DNA from: Anaerolineae bacterium
GTDB taxonomy: Bacteria > Chloroflexota > Anaerolineae > Caldilineales > Caldilineaceae
DNA: 64,000 nucleotides
Assembly (NCBI GenBank): GCA_030432295.1
Contig: JAUIHI010000019.1
Span: 59,943-123,942, forward strand
Direction of reading: 5' to 3'
This document shows, one piece after another, positions 34,345 through 43,159 of this stretch. Below the pieces are notes generated by a model. It searched no databases and was not told the origin of the DNA. It worked only from the letters and a program-made list of their open reading frames with translations. Position numbers and translations under genes: made by a program. Numbering within the stretch: the stretch's first letter is position 1; the number at the start of each line of letters is the position of its first letter.

Positions 34345-34408
34345 GATTGGTTGAGTAGTTGATTGGTTGATTGGGCGTCTCAAAATCCAATCAACTACTC
34401 AACCAATC
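34345..34408. repeat. 22-bp perfect inverted repeat between korB and korC
   Basis: Arms 34345-34366 and 34387-34408 are exact complements, made of overlapping GATTGGTTGA words. It lies inside the operon just ahead of the korC ribosome site and touches the last codons of korB. Same word family as 17788-17836. Confidence 0.85.
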
Positions 34409-35193
34409 ACTTTGAAATCCCCCAGGGGGAAGACGGGAACCATCTGGTCCCGGATAAAGTCCAGCGCGCCCGCGGGGTCCATGCGCCAGTTGGTGGGGCA
34501 ACTGCTCAGAATTTCTACGATCGACAGCCCCAATCCGTCCAGTTGGGTCTGGAATGCCTGGCGAATAGCCTTTTTGGTCTTGCGGATTTCGGCCACAGAA
34601 TGGACCGAGCGGCGCACGGCATAGGCCACACCGGGCATACCGGCCAGCATCTCCGGGATGTGGATGGGATGGCCCTGGATTGCCGGGTTGCGTCCCGCCG
34701 GGGAGGAGGAGGTGACCTGGCCTGGCAGAGAGGTGGGGGCCATCTGCCCGCCGGTCATCCCGTAGACTGCGTTGTTGACGAAGATGACCGTAATCTTTTC
34801 GCCCCTGGCCGCGGCGTGAATAATCTCGTTTGTGCCGATGGAGGCCAGGTCGCCGTCACCCTGATAGGTGAAGACGATCTGATCGGGCAGCACCCGTTTG
34901 AGACCGGTTGCCATAGCCGGGGCGCGGCCGTGGGCTGCCTCGCAACTGTCCAGATTGAAATACTCGTAGGCAAAGACCGCACAGCCCACCGGAGCCACCA
35001 TCAGCGTGCGCTCCCGGATGCCCAATTCGTCGATGACTTCGGCCACCAGCCGGTGGATTGTGCCGTGGGTGCAGCCTGGACAGTAGTGGGTGTGTACATC
35101 CCGCAGGCTGTCGGGGAAGCAGTAGACTGGCTCCAGGACGGGGCTGCCGTTGTTGGTCTGGTTCTCTATGGGACGCTCAAGCACTGGGGGCAT
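34399..35193 (-). CDS. korB: 2-oxoacid:ferredoxin oxidoreductase, beta subunit (ThDP)
   Basis: 264 residues. The iron-sulfur/thiamine core is visible: [14 protein letters not shown] (CxxC of the cluster), [13 protein letters not shown] with a third cysteine, and [18 protein letters not shown]...[11 protein letters not shown] as the ThDP motif. The CPGC-H pattern and the short length fit 2-oxoglutarate/2-ketoisovalerate enzymes rather than PFOR. The start overlaps the end of korA by 17 bp. The inverted repeat at 34345-34408 reaches into its last codons. Confidence 0.88.
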   Translation of the reverse strand: MPPVLERPIENQTNNGSPVLEPVYCFPDSLRDVHTHYCPGCTHGTIHRLVAEVIDELGIRERTLMVAPVGCAVFAYEYFNLDSCEAAHGRAPAMATGLKRVLPDQIVFTYQGDGDLASIGTNEIIHAAARGEKITVIFVNNAVYGMTGGQMAPTSLPGQVTSSSPAGRNPAIQGHPIHIPEMLAGMPGVAYAVRRSVHSVAEIRKTKKAIRQAFQTQLDGLGLSIVEILSSCPTNWRMDPAGALDFIRDQMVPVFPLGDFKVIG

Positions 35194-36298
35194 AGGATCG
35201 CTCCTTTATACGCTTGACAGGCGCTGCACCATTCGAGCCGTTGCGATGAACCTGCGCTTTGGGTTTCATCGGCAGCGCTTCCACAATCTCTTCCGGTGTG
35301 GGAATCATTCCGCCCATCCGCCCCAAAAAGTGGACTGGCCCACCCACGATGCGCTCCACATCCTCCCGCATCTGGCCCGCATTCATCTCCACCACCAGAA
35401 TCGAATCCACATGGCGGCTGAGCTGGGCCAGCGGCTGCGCGGGAAAAGGCCACAGGCTGATGGGGCGGAAGAGGCCCACCCGTTGACCCTGCTCCCGGGC
35501 CTGGTCCACCGCGCTGCGGGCAATGCGCCCGACTGTGCCAAAGGCGACAATCAATTGCTCGGCGTCGTCCGTGCGATAGGATTCCCAGCGCTGTTCGTAG
35601 GCGGCAATCTGGGCCAGTTTGGCCTGCAAGCGCAGGTTCAACCCTTCCAGTTGCTCCGCGCCCAGATAGAGAGATGTGATGTTGCGGGGTGGGCGGCCCA
35701 CCGCACCGGTCAGCGCCCAGCCGGGCATCTGATCTTCCAATGTGCGCAGGGGGGGCATCTCCACTGGCTCCATCATCTGGCCCAATATTCCATCGGCCAG
35801 CAGCACCACCAGATGGCGGTAGAGGAAGGCCAAGTCGAAGCTGATGCTCATCAGGTCCACGGCTTCCTGGACAGTGGCCGGGGCCAGCACCAGCGGGTGG
35901 TAGTCCCCGTGGCCTGCCGAGCGGGTCATCTGGAAATAGTCGGCCTGGCTGGGTTGGATGTTGCCCAGACCCGGCCCGCCCCGCATAATGTCCACCAGCA
36001 CGCAGGGCACTTCGCTGGCCGCAATGTAGCTCAACCCCTCCTGCATCAGACTGATCCCCGGCGAGGAGGAGGTGGTGAAGGCCCGCTTGCCCGCGCTGGC
36101 CGCGCCGTAGACCATATGAATCGCTCCGATTTCGCTTTCGGCCTGCAAAAAGACTCGCCCCAGCGCGGGCATCCGGCTGGAAAGATATTCCAGCAGTTCG
36201 GTCTGGGGGGTGATGGGGTAGCCAAAATAGGCGTCGGCCCCGGCTCGCACCGCGGCCTCGGCAATGGCTTCGTTGCCTTTCCAGAGTTTGATTGTCAT
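35177..36298 (-). CDS. korA: 2-oxoacid:ferredoxin oxidoreductase, alpha subunit
   Basis: 373 residues. N-terminal pyrimidine-binding domain with [47 protein letters not shown] and [19 protein letters not shown]-terminal domain with [23 protein letters not shown] and [11 protein letters not shown]. This is the KorA/VorA type without fused gamma domain. ATG 36298 gives a 4-bp overlap with the ferredoxin gene; the frame upstream to 36544 is the shadow of that gene. A 17-bp overlap with korB indicates coupled translation. Confidence 0.88.
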   Translation of the reverse strand: MTIKLWKGNEAIAEAAVRAGADAYFGYPITPQTELLEYLSSRMPALGRVFLQAESEIGAIHMVYGAASAGKRAFTTSSSPGISLMQEGLSYIAASEVPCVLVDIMRGGPGLGNIQPSQADYFQMTRSAGHGDYHPLVLAPATVQEAVDLMSISFDLAFLYRHLVVLLADGILGQMMEPVEMPPLRTLEDQMPGWALTGAVGRPPRNITSLYLGAEQLEGLNLRLQAKLAQIAAYEQRWESYRTDDAEQLIVAFGTVGRIARSAVDQAREQGQRVGLFRPISLWPFPAQPLAQLSRHVDSILVVEMNAGQMREDVERIVGGPVHFLGRMGGMIPTPEEIVEALPMKPKAQVHRNGSNGAAPVKRIKERSYAPSA

Positions 36299-36525
36299 CG
36301 CTTTACTCTGCCTTCCCGGTAGACGCTGAAGACCACATCCGGGCAGATGACCGCACAGACGCCACAGCCGGTACATTGACCCGCGCTGTCGGCCAACTGC
36401 ACCGGGTGGTAGCCCCGCGCGTTGTAGCCGCTTTCCATCTGCAGAAGCTGATGGGGACAGACCCCTACACAGAGGCCGCAGCCTTTGCAGCGTTCCCGGT
36501 CGATCACCACAGTTCCTCGGATCAT
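36295..36525 (-). CDS. korD: 2[4Fe-4S] ferredoxin, delta subunit of the 2-oxoacid oxidoreductase
   Basis: 76 residues. Two clusters: [12 protein letters not shown] and [12 protein letters not shown], the classic CxxCxxCxxxCP pair. It takes electrons from the alpha/beta core. First gene of korDABC; its stop overlaps the korA start by 4 bp (ATGA). Confidence 0.9.
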   Translation of the reverse strand: MIRGTVVIDRERCKGCGLCVGVCPHQLLQMESGYNARGYHPVQLADSAGQCTGCGVCAVICPDVVFSVYREGRVKR

Positions 36526-36547
36526 TCCAGCCTCCTCCGAACAAAAA

Positions 36548-36716
36548 GCCCCGCTACCTGTTCAGCATCACTTCCCAGTGGGGAACGCGAGCGCAGAACA
36601 GGCGAGCGGGGCCGCCATCCACGCATCGACGCTGATGCGTATTCTATTTGGGGATTGGGGAGTAGGGACTGGGTGTCTGTCCGTTCCTACTCTCTAATTT
36701 CCAGTCTCTATTCTAC
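36548..36716. repeat. Two adjacent inverted repeats upstream of korD
   Basis: First: GCCCCGCT-containing arm 36548-36563 with 36596-36612 (one or two mismatches). Second: 36650-36716, whose left part is tandem 7-nt words (GGGGATT, GGGGAGT, AGGGACT) and whose right part answers with CTACTCT, CTAATTT, CCAGTCT; pairing is imperfect. They occupy the 182-bp gap between the hypothetical gene stop and korD. Confidence 0.65.
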
Positions 36717-37043
36717 CTGTATTGTGTGGTGGGACGCAGCCATCTGGTCGATCTTTTTCCAGCGCTCGGCTGCACCTGTGCGGAAGAGGGCGGGATCGAA
36801 GTCGGCCAGAAACTCCCAGCCTTCCAGGGCCAACCCCTCCTGCAACTCGTCGGTCAATTCGAAGTGCAGGGTGCGCCCATCGCTGCGCACAAAGAATTCG
36901 AGGACATCATCCTTGCCGTCGTCGATGACATTGAGTACGCACGGGCGGTCTGTGCCCATCGGTTTTTGAAAATAGGTAGCCGAGCAGCGCGCACAAAAGC
37001 TCAACGCTGCATCACACAAACCCCGATCCATAATAATTTTCAC
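36708..37043 (-). CDS. Conserved-looking small protein, function unknown
   Basis: 111 residues. No family recognised with confidence. Visible: a CARC pair near residue 17-20 that could bind zinc, PCVLNVIDDGKDDVLEFFV and TLHFELTDELQEGLALEGW, a compact alpha/beta pattern. The GTG at 37043 was chosen because GGGAGG lies 5 nt upstream; an in-frame ATG at 37079 lacks one. A small GTCTGCA/TGCAGAC hairpin (37072-37089) lies upstream. It precedes korDABC on the same strand but 180 bp of repeats intervene. Confidence 0.5.
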   Translation of the reverse strand: MKIIMDRGLCDAALSFCARCSATYFQKPMGTDRPCVLNVIDDGKDDVLEFFVRSDGRTLHFELTDELQEGLALEGWEFLADFDPALFRTGAAERWKKIDQMAASHHTIQVE

Positions 37044-37206
37044 AGGAACCTCCCCGGATCCAAAATAGGCTGTCTGCATCAGTGCAGACGCTCTGTCTGG
37101 CCACAGACCAGCCTTTTAGACAGTCTCTCATTCAGCCAGCAGCTACCCCTACTATAGCATCGGGGCGGGGTGGGTGGATCAGTCAACTGGGCAGGCTTGC
37201 ATCTTC

Positions 37207-38481
37207 CTACGCGTTTCTCGGCAACACCTGGGCTGTATAGCGGCCATCCTGCATAATCGGCGTCTGGCTGCCGTCGGCGTAGATGGCCGTAACGTTCATT
37301 GTTTCTGTGCCGATCATTGTGTCCAGGTGCAGGGAGGAGAGATTCAGCCCCAGGGCGTCCAGTTCGTCCGGTGCCATTGTGCCGCCGCCCTGGATGCCGA
37401 TGGGGTAGCCCCGGCCAAAGGCCATGTGGATGGCCGCGTTTTCGTCGAAAAGGGTGTTGTAGAAGAGTAGACCGCTCTGGAAGATCGGCGATTGGGTATC
37501 GACCAGAGCCACCTCGCCCAGATGGCGGCAACCTTCCACACCAAAGAATTGGTCCAGCAGATTTTGGCCCTTCTCTGCGCCGTATTCCACCACCGCGCCC
37601 CCGGCGAAACGAAACCAGCCCCCGGTGACTTCCTGATCGAAGGGGAAGAAAGGCTTGGACGAACGGGTCCAGCCCTCGGCTCGCCCGCGATGGGGCGTGG
37701 CAAATGCCTCTTCGGTGGGGATGTTGGGCGAAAATACCAGACCGTCCACTGTGGGAGAGGACCCGCTGACCCAATAGGGCTGGGCAGTCAGGCCGATGGT
37801 CAGGTCTGTGCTGGGCTTGCCGTCTGATCCCGGTGTGGGATCGTAGAAGTGGAGGGAATCGATGGTACGGCTGTTGAGGAAGCCAGCCACCTGTTCCAGT
37901 TGGCGGACGTGATCCTGCCAGTGGCTGCTGCCATCGGGTGCGACGTGGGCCGCAGCCAGGATAGCCTGCCAGAGGGACTGGATGGCGGCTTCCTCTGCCA
38001 TCTCCGGGAAGACCTGTCTGGCCCAGGCCGGTGTGGGCACGGCGCAGACACACCAGGCCGTCTGGTTGCGCATGAGCGCGGCGCGCCAGGCATCGGTCTT
38101 GCCGTAGAAGGCCGTCTGCAAAAGGCGCACCTTCTCGGCGTCTGCATCCTTCAGCAGGTCGGGGTATTCTTTGCCCACCACACTGATGGACGACCAGCCA
38201 TCCCGGATCCGTTCTTCGACCTGAGGCAGCAGCGCGTCAGGCAGAAACTCCAGATACTCCGGGCGGCTGTGGGTCAGGCGCTCTGCGACGAGCAGGGGAT
38301 CGCTCCAATCGACTTCGACGAATTTGGCTCCGGCGCGATAGCCCGCGGCCATCAATTCACGCACAAAGGCCCGGCTGCCGACTTCGGCTTTGATGACGAG
38401 GGAGCGGCCCGGTTGCAGGTTGACGCCCTGGGTGACAATCAATTCTGCGTAGCTGGCGATCTGATTTTGAAGAGTTTGCAT
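37207..38481 (-). CDS. M29 family aminopeptidase (AmpS/PepS-like)
   Basis: 424 residues, typical of M29. N-terminal GVNLQPGRSLVIKAEVGSRAFVREL is conserved; the metal-binding C-terminal domain shows NIPTEEAFATPHRGRAEG, FAGGAVVEYGAEKGQNLL, LGEVALVD, LFYNTLFDENAAIHMAFGRGYP and HLDTMIGTETMNVTAIY with the ligands Glu, His and Asp. Releases N-terminal amino acids from peptides in the cytoplasm. ATG 38481 was chosen; the frame runs to 38640 but the family starts at MQTLQNQIASYAELIV. Confidence 0.85.
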   Translation of the reverse strand: MQTLQNQIASYAELIVTQGVNLQPGRSLVIKAEVGSRAFVRELMAAGYRAGAKFVEVDWSDPLLVAERLTHSRPEYLEFLPDALLPQVEERIRDGWSSISVVGKEYPDLLKDADAEKVRLLQTAFYGKTDAWRAALMRNQTAWCVCAVPTPAWARQVFPEMAEEAAIQSLWQAILAAAHVAPDGSSHWQDHVRQLEQVAGFLNSRTIDSLHFYDPTPGSDGKPSTDLTIGLTAQPYWVSGSSPTVDGLVFSPNIPTEEAFATPHRGRAEGWTRSSKPFFPFDQEVTGGWFRFAGGAVVEYGAEKGQNLLDQFFGVEGCRHLGEVALVDTQSPIFQSGLLFYNTLFDENAAIHMAFGRGYPIGIQGGGTMAPDELDALGLNLSSLHLDTMIGTETMNVTAIYADGSQTPIMQDGRYTAQVLPRNA

Positions 38482-38656
38482 TTGTATTTGCCTGTTATGG
38501 GGAAAGGAGGTGGATGCCACTGACGAAAGCTGCATCCGCTTTTTGATTTTGACGGCGACTTCCGCCGGGATGTGGTCTATGTTACTGTAGGAAGATGAGA
38601 TATGGCAATACTGGCATAGGTAACGTCTATTCACAACCACCGAAAGGTCGTCTGCA

Positions 38657-39901
38657 ATGCAAACACCCGAAATTACCCTCTATGGCGCGCACTGGTGCCC
38701 AGACTGTCGGCGCAGCAAAATGTTCCTGGGCGAACACCAGATTCCCTACAATTGGGTGGACATCGAACAGGACAGTGAGGCCGAGCAGTTTGTGATTGAG
38801 AAGAACGGGGGCAAGCGCATTATCCCGACGATTCTCTTTGGGGATGGCACGCTGCTGGTGGAGCCAAGCAATGCAGAACTGGCGGCCAAACTGGGGTTGG
38901 TGACCAGCGCCCGCCATTCCTTCTATCCGCTGATCGTCATCGGCGGTGGGCCAGCCGGGTTGACCGCTGCGCTCTATGCCGGGCGGGAAGCGGTGGATAC
39001 ACTGGTGATCGAGCGGGCGGCCTATGGGGGCCAGGCCGCGGCCACGGAAAAGCTGGACAATATGCCCGGTTTCCCGGATGGAATAGAGGGGATCGAATTT
39101 GCCAACCGTCTGCGCGCCCAGGCCGAGCGCTTTGGGGTGGAACTTCTCCAGGCTCAGGACGTGACAAGTGTGAGCAGCCGGGACAATTATCATATAATCG
39201 GCACGGCCAGCGGCGACGAGTACACCAGTTGCGCGCTGCTGATCGCTTCGGGCAGCCGTTACCGGCGGCTGGGTGTGCCGGGGGAGCAGGACTACATCGG
39301 CGCGGGTATCCACTTCTGTGCCACCTGCGACGGCCCCTTCTACAAAGGCAAAGAGGTGGTTGTGGTGGGCGGTGGCAACAGCGCGGCCGAGGAGAGTCTG
39401 CTCCTGACCAAATTCGCCGAGAAGGTGACTGTGCTGGTACGGGGAGATGCCTTCAAAGCCAGCCCGGTGATTGTGGAGAGTGTGCTGCGCGACCCAAAGA
39501 TTGAGGTCCATTTCCACACAGAAGTGATGGAGTTTCTGGGCAAAGGCGGCAAGATGGACCGGCTGCGTCTGCGCGACAACCAGACGGGCGCGCAGAAGGA
39601 GATGGCCGCGGACGGCGCGTTTATCTTCATTGGCCTTGACCCCAACACAGCTTTTCTGAAAGAGACCGGCGTGCGGGCCAACGAGTGGGGCTTTCTGATC
39701 ACCGGCCACGATCTGGTCCACGACGAGAGCCAGCGCCCGCCCGGCTTCGAGAAGCGCCCGCCGATGGTGATGGAGACGAGCATTCCGGGCATCTTTGCCG
39801 CGGGGGATGTGCGCCACGGCAGCACCAAACAGGTCGCCAGTGCCACAGGGGAAGGAGCCACCGCCGCGTTGCTGATTCGGGAATATTTGAAGCAGGTGTA
39901 G
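38657..39901 (+). CDS. trxB: Glutaredoxin-thioredoxin reductase fusion
   Basis: 414 residues. The first 80 are a glutaredoxin-like domain: ITLYGAHWCPDCRRSKMFL with active-site C14-P-D-C17, and a conserved PTILF turn. A short linker leads to thioredoxin reductase: FAD motif VIGGGPAGLTAALYAG, redox pair C221-A-T-C224, NADP motif VVVGGGNSAAEESLLL, and the C-terminal GIFAAGDVR. Having the reductant and its own thiol carrier on one chain suggests the reductase reduces its attached glutaredoxin domain with NADPH. ATG 38657; SD is weak (GAAAGG 13 nt away). Confidence 0.88.
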   Translation: MQTPEITLYGAHWCPDCRRSKMFLGEHQIPYNWVDIEQDSEAEQFVIEKNGGKRIIPTILFGDGTLLVEPSNAELAAKLGLVTSARHSFYPLIVIGGGPAGLTAALYAGREAVDTLVIERAAYGGQAAATEKLDNMPGFPDGIEGIEFANRLRAQAERFGVELLQAQDVTSVSSRDNYHIIGTASGDEYTSCALLIASGSRYRRLGVPGEQDYIGAGIHFCATCDGPFYKGKEVVVVGGGNSAAEESLLLTKFAEKVTVLVRGDAFKASPVIVESVLRDPKIEVHFHTEVMEFLGKGGKMDRLRLRDNQTGAQKEMAADGAFIFIGLDPNTAFLKETGVRANEWGFLITGHDLVHDESQRPPGFEKRPPMVMETSIPGIFAAGDVRHGSTKQVASATGEGATAALLIREYLKQV

Positions 39902-39957
39902 GGAAATCAATTGACTGGTATACTTTATACCGGACTATCTATGATGAGGAGGATACT

Positions 39958-40863
39958 ATGCAGAAACAAATGCTTGGAAATACGGGGATTGAAGTAAGTC
40001 GCTTGGGGGCAGGGTTGTCCGAGATCGGCAGCCAATTGACATTTGGCGAAACAGAGCGGGCGGGCCAGGTGCTCAATGCCGCGCTGGATGCAGGTATCAA
40101 TTTTTTGGATACGAGTGCCTGTTACGGTATCAGCGAGGAGTTGATTGGCCGGACCATCGCCCATCGGCGCGGCGAATATATATTGGCAACCAAATGCGGT
40201 CATGTGGCCGGTGGGTATGAGGGCCAGGAGTGGACGGCACAAACAATTACGGACAGCATTGACCGTAGCCTGCAACGTATGAAAACCGACGTCCTCGACC
40301 TGGTTCAGCTACATTCCTGTAGTGTGGACATTCTGGAAAAGGGTGAAGTGATTGAGGCACTTCAGGCGGCTCGTGATGCCGGGAAGACCCGCTTTATTGG
40401 CTACAGTGGTGACAACGAAGCTGCCCGCTGGGCCGTGGATAGTGGGCTGTTCAATACGTTGCAGACCAGTTTCAATCTGGTCGAGCAGAATGCCCGGCTC
40501 AAGCTCTTTACCCAAGCCAAGGCCCAGGGCATGGGCATCATTGTGAAGCGACCCATTGCCAATGGTGCCTGGGGCGCGACAGCCAGCCCCAGCGACTACG
40601 CTGACGAATATTTCCGTCGGGCACAGCTTATGCTGGCAGAGGGTCCCCTGAATGGCGCGCCGGAGAACCGAATACTTTTGGCTCTGGGCTTCACCCTGGC
40701 CCACCCGGAGGTAGACACGGCCATCGTAGGAACCCAAAATCCAGCCCATATGCGCTCGAATATTGGTATGCTGGAAAATGACCTGCCCATAAGCAGTGGG
40801 GTGATTGAAGAGTTGTACCGGCGATTTGCCAAACTGGGCCAGGATTGGAATCAGCGCGGCTAG
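39958..40863 (+). CDS. Aldo/keto reductase
   Basis: 301 residues, (beta/alpha)8 barrel. It opens MQKQMLGNTGIEVSRLGAG; the catalytic tetrad is D-x4-Y as FLDTSACYG, TKCGH with the lysine region, and QLHSC at the histidine position. The NADPH site lies near VKRPIANGAWGA and AIVGTQNPAHMRSNI. The His in QLHS rather than a longer loop places it in the YghZ/DUF-type subset. ATG has GAGGAGGA 6 nt upstream. It lies 57 bp after trxB, possibly the same unit. Substrate unknown. Confidence 0.8.
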   Translation: MQKQMLGNTGIEVSRLGAGLSEIGSQLTFGETERAGQVLNAALDAGINFLDTSACYGISEELIGRTIAHRRGEYILATKCGHVAGGYEGQEWTAQTITDSIDRSLQRMKTDVLDLVQLHSCSVDILEKGEVIEALQAARDAGKTRFIGYSGDNEAARWAVDSGLFNTLQTSFNLVEQNARLKLFTQAKAQGMGIIVKRPIANGAWGATASPSDYADEYFRRAQLMLAEGPLNGAPENRILLALGFTLAHPEVDTAIVGTQNPAHMRSNIGMLENDLPISSGVIEELYRRFAKLGQDWNQRG

Positions 40864-40914
40864 TAAACCCGAATATCCGAAGCACCAGAGCACCTTGCCA
40901 GGAGATAGAGTCGG

Positions 40915-41775
40915 ATGGCTCCAGAATCAATTTCAGATGAAGAACCCACACCGCCGCAACCACCCGCGGGTGTCATCGCCTATCGGGACCTGGCCTATGT
41001 GGAGAACGGACACGAACGGCAGAAGCTCGATCTCTACCTGCCCGCGGAGGGGGAGAATCGACCGCTGATTGTCTGGATTCACGGCGGCGCTTTTCGTATG
41101 GGCAGCAAAGAGGGCAACGAAAACGACCAATTGCCCTTCGACTATCTGCGCAAGGGCTACGCGCTGGCGTCGCTCAACTATCGCCTGAGCCAGCACGCCG
41201 TCTTCCCGGCCCAGATCGAGGACTGCAAGGCCGCGGTGCGCTGGCTGCGCGCCCGGTCAGCGGAGTTCAAACTGGACCCGAAGCGCTTTGCCGCCTGGGG
41301 TCCTTCCGCTGGCGGTCATCTGGCCGCGATGCTGGGCACAGCCGGGCACGTCACTGAATTTGAGGTCGGCGCGCATCTGGACGTTTCCAGCCGGGTCCAG
41401 TGTGTGGTGGACTACTTCGGACCCACAGATTTTTTGCAGATGGACACCCAGCGCCTGCCCGATGGAATGATCCACGACACTGCCGATTCGCCGGAGTCCG
41501 AGCTGGTGGGCAGGCCGATCCAGAAATATCCCGAAAAGGTGGCAAAGGCCAATCCAGTCACGTATGTGACAGCAGACAGCCCGCCCTTTCTGATCGTCCA
41601 CGGCGACTGCGACCCGCTGGTTCCCTATGGGCAGAGTCTGCTGCTGGTGGATGCGTTGCAGAAGGCCGGGGTGGATGTGACCTTCTATACAGTGGAAGGC
41701 GGGGGGCACGGCAGGTTCACCGATCCCAAAGTGCCGGCATTGACCGCGGCATTTCTGGCGAAGCATCTGGGGTGA
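40915..41775 (+). CDS. Alpha/beta hydrolase, HSL/BD-FAE-type esterase
   Basis: 286 residues. Oxyanion motif WIHGGAFRMG, nucleophile S131 in GPSAGGH, acid in DCDPLVPYGQ and histidine in GGGHGRF form a full Ser-Asp-His triad. SLNYRLSQHAVFPAQIEDCKAAVRWL is typical of carboxylesterases acting on short acyl or acetylated sugar esters. Cytoplasmic (no signal). ATG 40915; the preceding stop is 52 bp away. Confidence 0.82.
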   Translation: MAPESISDEEPTPPQPPAGVIAYRDLAYVENGHERQKLDLYLPAEGENRPLIVWIHGGAFRMGSKEGNENDQLPFDYLRKGYALASLNYRLSQHAVFPAQIEDCKAAVRWLRARSAEFKLDPKRFAAWGPSAGGHLAAMLGTAGHVTEFEVGAHLDVSSRVQCVVDYFGPTDFLQMDTQRLPDGMIHDTADSPESELVGRPIQKYPEKVAKANPVTYVTADSPPFLIVHGDCDPLVPYGQSLLLVDALQKAGVDVTFYTVEGGGHGRFTDPKVPALTAAFLAKHLG

Positions 41776-41810
41776 GGTGGTGTTCAGAAGGATGTTGAAA
41801 CAGAAAATGG

Positions 41811-41842
41811 GACGCGTGATTCACGCAGATAAACGCTGATCG
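41811..41842. repeat. Solo copy of the ACGCAGAT / AAACGCTGAT word set
   Basis: GGGACGCGTGATTCACGCAG and ATAAACGCTGAT run in order between the esterase and quinone reductase genes. These are the same words as in the arms at 57905-57998, here without an obvious second arm. It may be a decayed half-element. Confidence 0.5.
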
Positions 41843-41901
41843 CTACGCAAACATCTGGGGTGAGGCCGTGGGGTGCTGAGAGGCGTCAGACACAACCAAA
41901 T

Positions 41902-42891
41902 TCAGTTTTGGTTCTGCCCGACAGAGATTATCACATTCCCCACCTTCTGCCCGCTTTCCACATAGCGATGGGCCTGGGGAACCTCTTCCAGCGGATAGGT
42001 TTTGCCGATGACGGTGTGCAGTTTCCCCGCCGCCATCAGTTCGGCCAGGGAAGCCAAATCTTGCGTAGTCGGATTGGTCATCTCAAAGAGCACTTTCTTG
42101 TCGCTCTGCCGGGATGTCCAACTGCCCCGCACACGCTGGATCAGACCGGTCGGGTTGGCGATCAGATAACGCCCACCCGGATTCAGCGACTGCACGCTCC
42201 GGCCAAAGGGACTCTTGCCGATAATATCAAAAATCACGTCGTAGCGCTGGCCGTTTTGGGTGAAGTCCTGCCGGGTATAGTCGATCACCTGATCCGCGCC
42301 GATTTCACGCAACTTCTCCAGTTTCCCTGCGCTGTCCACGGCAATCACTTCCGCGCCGAAATGTTTGGCAATCTGTATGCCATAGGTGCCGATGCTGCCC
42401 CCTGCCCCGTTGATCAGCACACTTTCGCCAGGCTGGACCGAGGCGATTTTGAGGAAGTGCAATGCCTCCAGCCCGCCCAGCCCAACCGGCGCGGCCTCCT
42501 CATAGCTCACAGAGGCCGGTTTGATGGCGATGGCCCCTTTTTCCGGCACACAGGTATACTCCGCGTGCGCGCCAAAGCCGAAAAGAGTCGTGCCAAATAT
42601 CTGGTCGCCCACTTGGAAGCGGGTGACATCTGTTCCAACCGCTTCGATTTCCCCGGCCAGATAGGTCCCCGGAATGGTAATCCGCGTCGGCCTGCGCAGC
42701 CCGATATAGGCCCGCATGGGCAGCCGAACCCAATAGGGGAAGCGCAGATTGCGCATCTCGCAGTCGCCGGTAGTGACGGTTGTGGCGTGAATTTTGATGA
42801 GGACTTCGTTGGCTTTGGGGGTGGGTTTGGCTACTTCCTGAAGTTGCAGCACATCTGGGGAGCCATACCCGGTCCAGACAATCGCTTTCAC
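41902..42891 (-). CDS. NAD(P)H:quinone reductase-type medium-chain dehydrogenase (zinc-free)
   Basis: 329 residues. QOR-like: MKAIVWTGYGSPDVLQLQEV at the N-end, TIPGTYLAGEIEAVGTDV, the nucleotide-binding GAGGSIGTYGIQIAKHFGA and VIDYTRQDF. The zinc cysteines of alcohol dehydrogenases are absent. Reduces quinones or enones with NADPH. The start overlaps the stop of the small membrane protein gene by 4 bp. Confidence 0.85.
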   Translation of the reverse strand: MKAIVWTGYGSPDVLQLQEVAKPTPKANEVLIKIHATTVTTGDCEMRNLRFPYWVRLPMRAYIGLRRPTRITIPGTYLAGEIEAVGTDVTRFQVGDQIFGTTLFGFGAHAEYTCVPEKGAIAIKPASVSYEEAAPVGLGGLEALHFLKIASVQPGESVLINGAGGSIGTYGIQIAKHFGAEVIAVDSAGKLEKLREIGADQVIDYTRQDFTQNGQRYDVIFDIIGKSPFGRSVQSLNPGGRYLIANPTGLIQRVRGSWTSRQSDKKVLFEMTNPTTQDLASLAELMAAGKLHTVIGKTYPLEEVPQAHRYVESGQKVGNVIISVGQNQN

Positions 42892-43109
42892 CGGTTATCC
42901 TCCTTCACATCTGTCTCCACATCCACCGCCGCGGAGGCCACGGCCCAGGCCACCAGAAACCAGACACCCCCGCCGATGAGCAGGGCCATCCCAATGCTGG
43001 CCGGATTGGGCGGCACATTGCCCCGCACAATGCCGACGACCGTCAGGAGAATGCCCAGCCCGCCCGCGGCCAGGCCGATTTTGAGGGGTGTTGATAGTTT
43101 TTGCCACAT
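42888..43109 (-). CDS. Small membrane protein with two TM helices
   Basis: 73 residues. Helices at about 10-30 (IGLAAGGLGILLTVVGIV) and 38-60 (IGMALLIGGGVWFLVAWAVA), with an acidic tail (DVETDVKEDNR). Function unknown. It overlaps the quinone reductase by 4 bp, so the pair is cotranslated. Confidence 0.65.
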   Translation of the reverse strand: MWQKLSTPLKIGLAAGGLGILLTVVGIVRGNVPPNPASIGMALLIGGGVWFLVAWAVASAAVDVETDVKEDNR

Positions 43110-43125
43110 AGCGATCTCCCTTTTC

Positions 43126-43159
43126 AGAAGTTCGACTTTTCGGAAAAAGTCGAACTTCT
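43126..43159. terminator. Inverted repeat, AGAAGTTCGACTTTT family, copy 1
   Basis: Perfect 15-nt arms 43126-43140 and 43145-43159 with a 4-nt loop, touching the recJ stop. The same 15-nt word pair occurs at 51707-51740. It can act as the recJ terminator. Confidence 0.8.
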
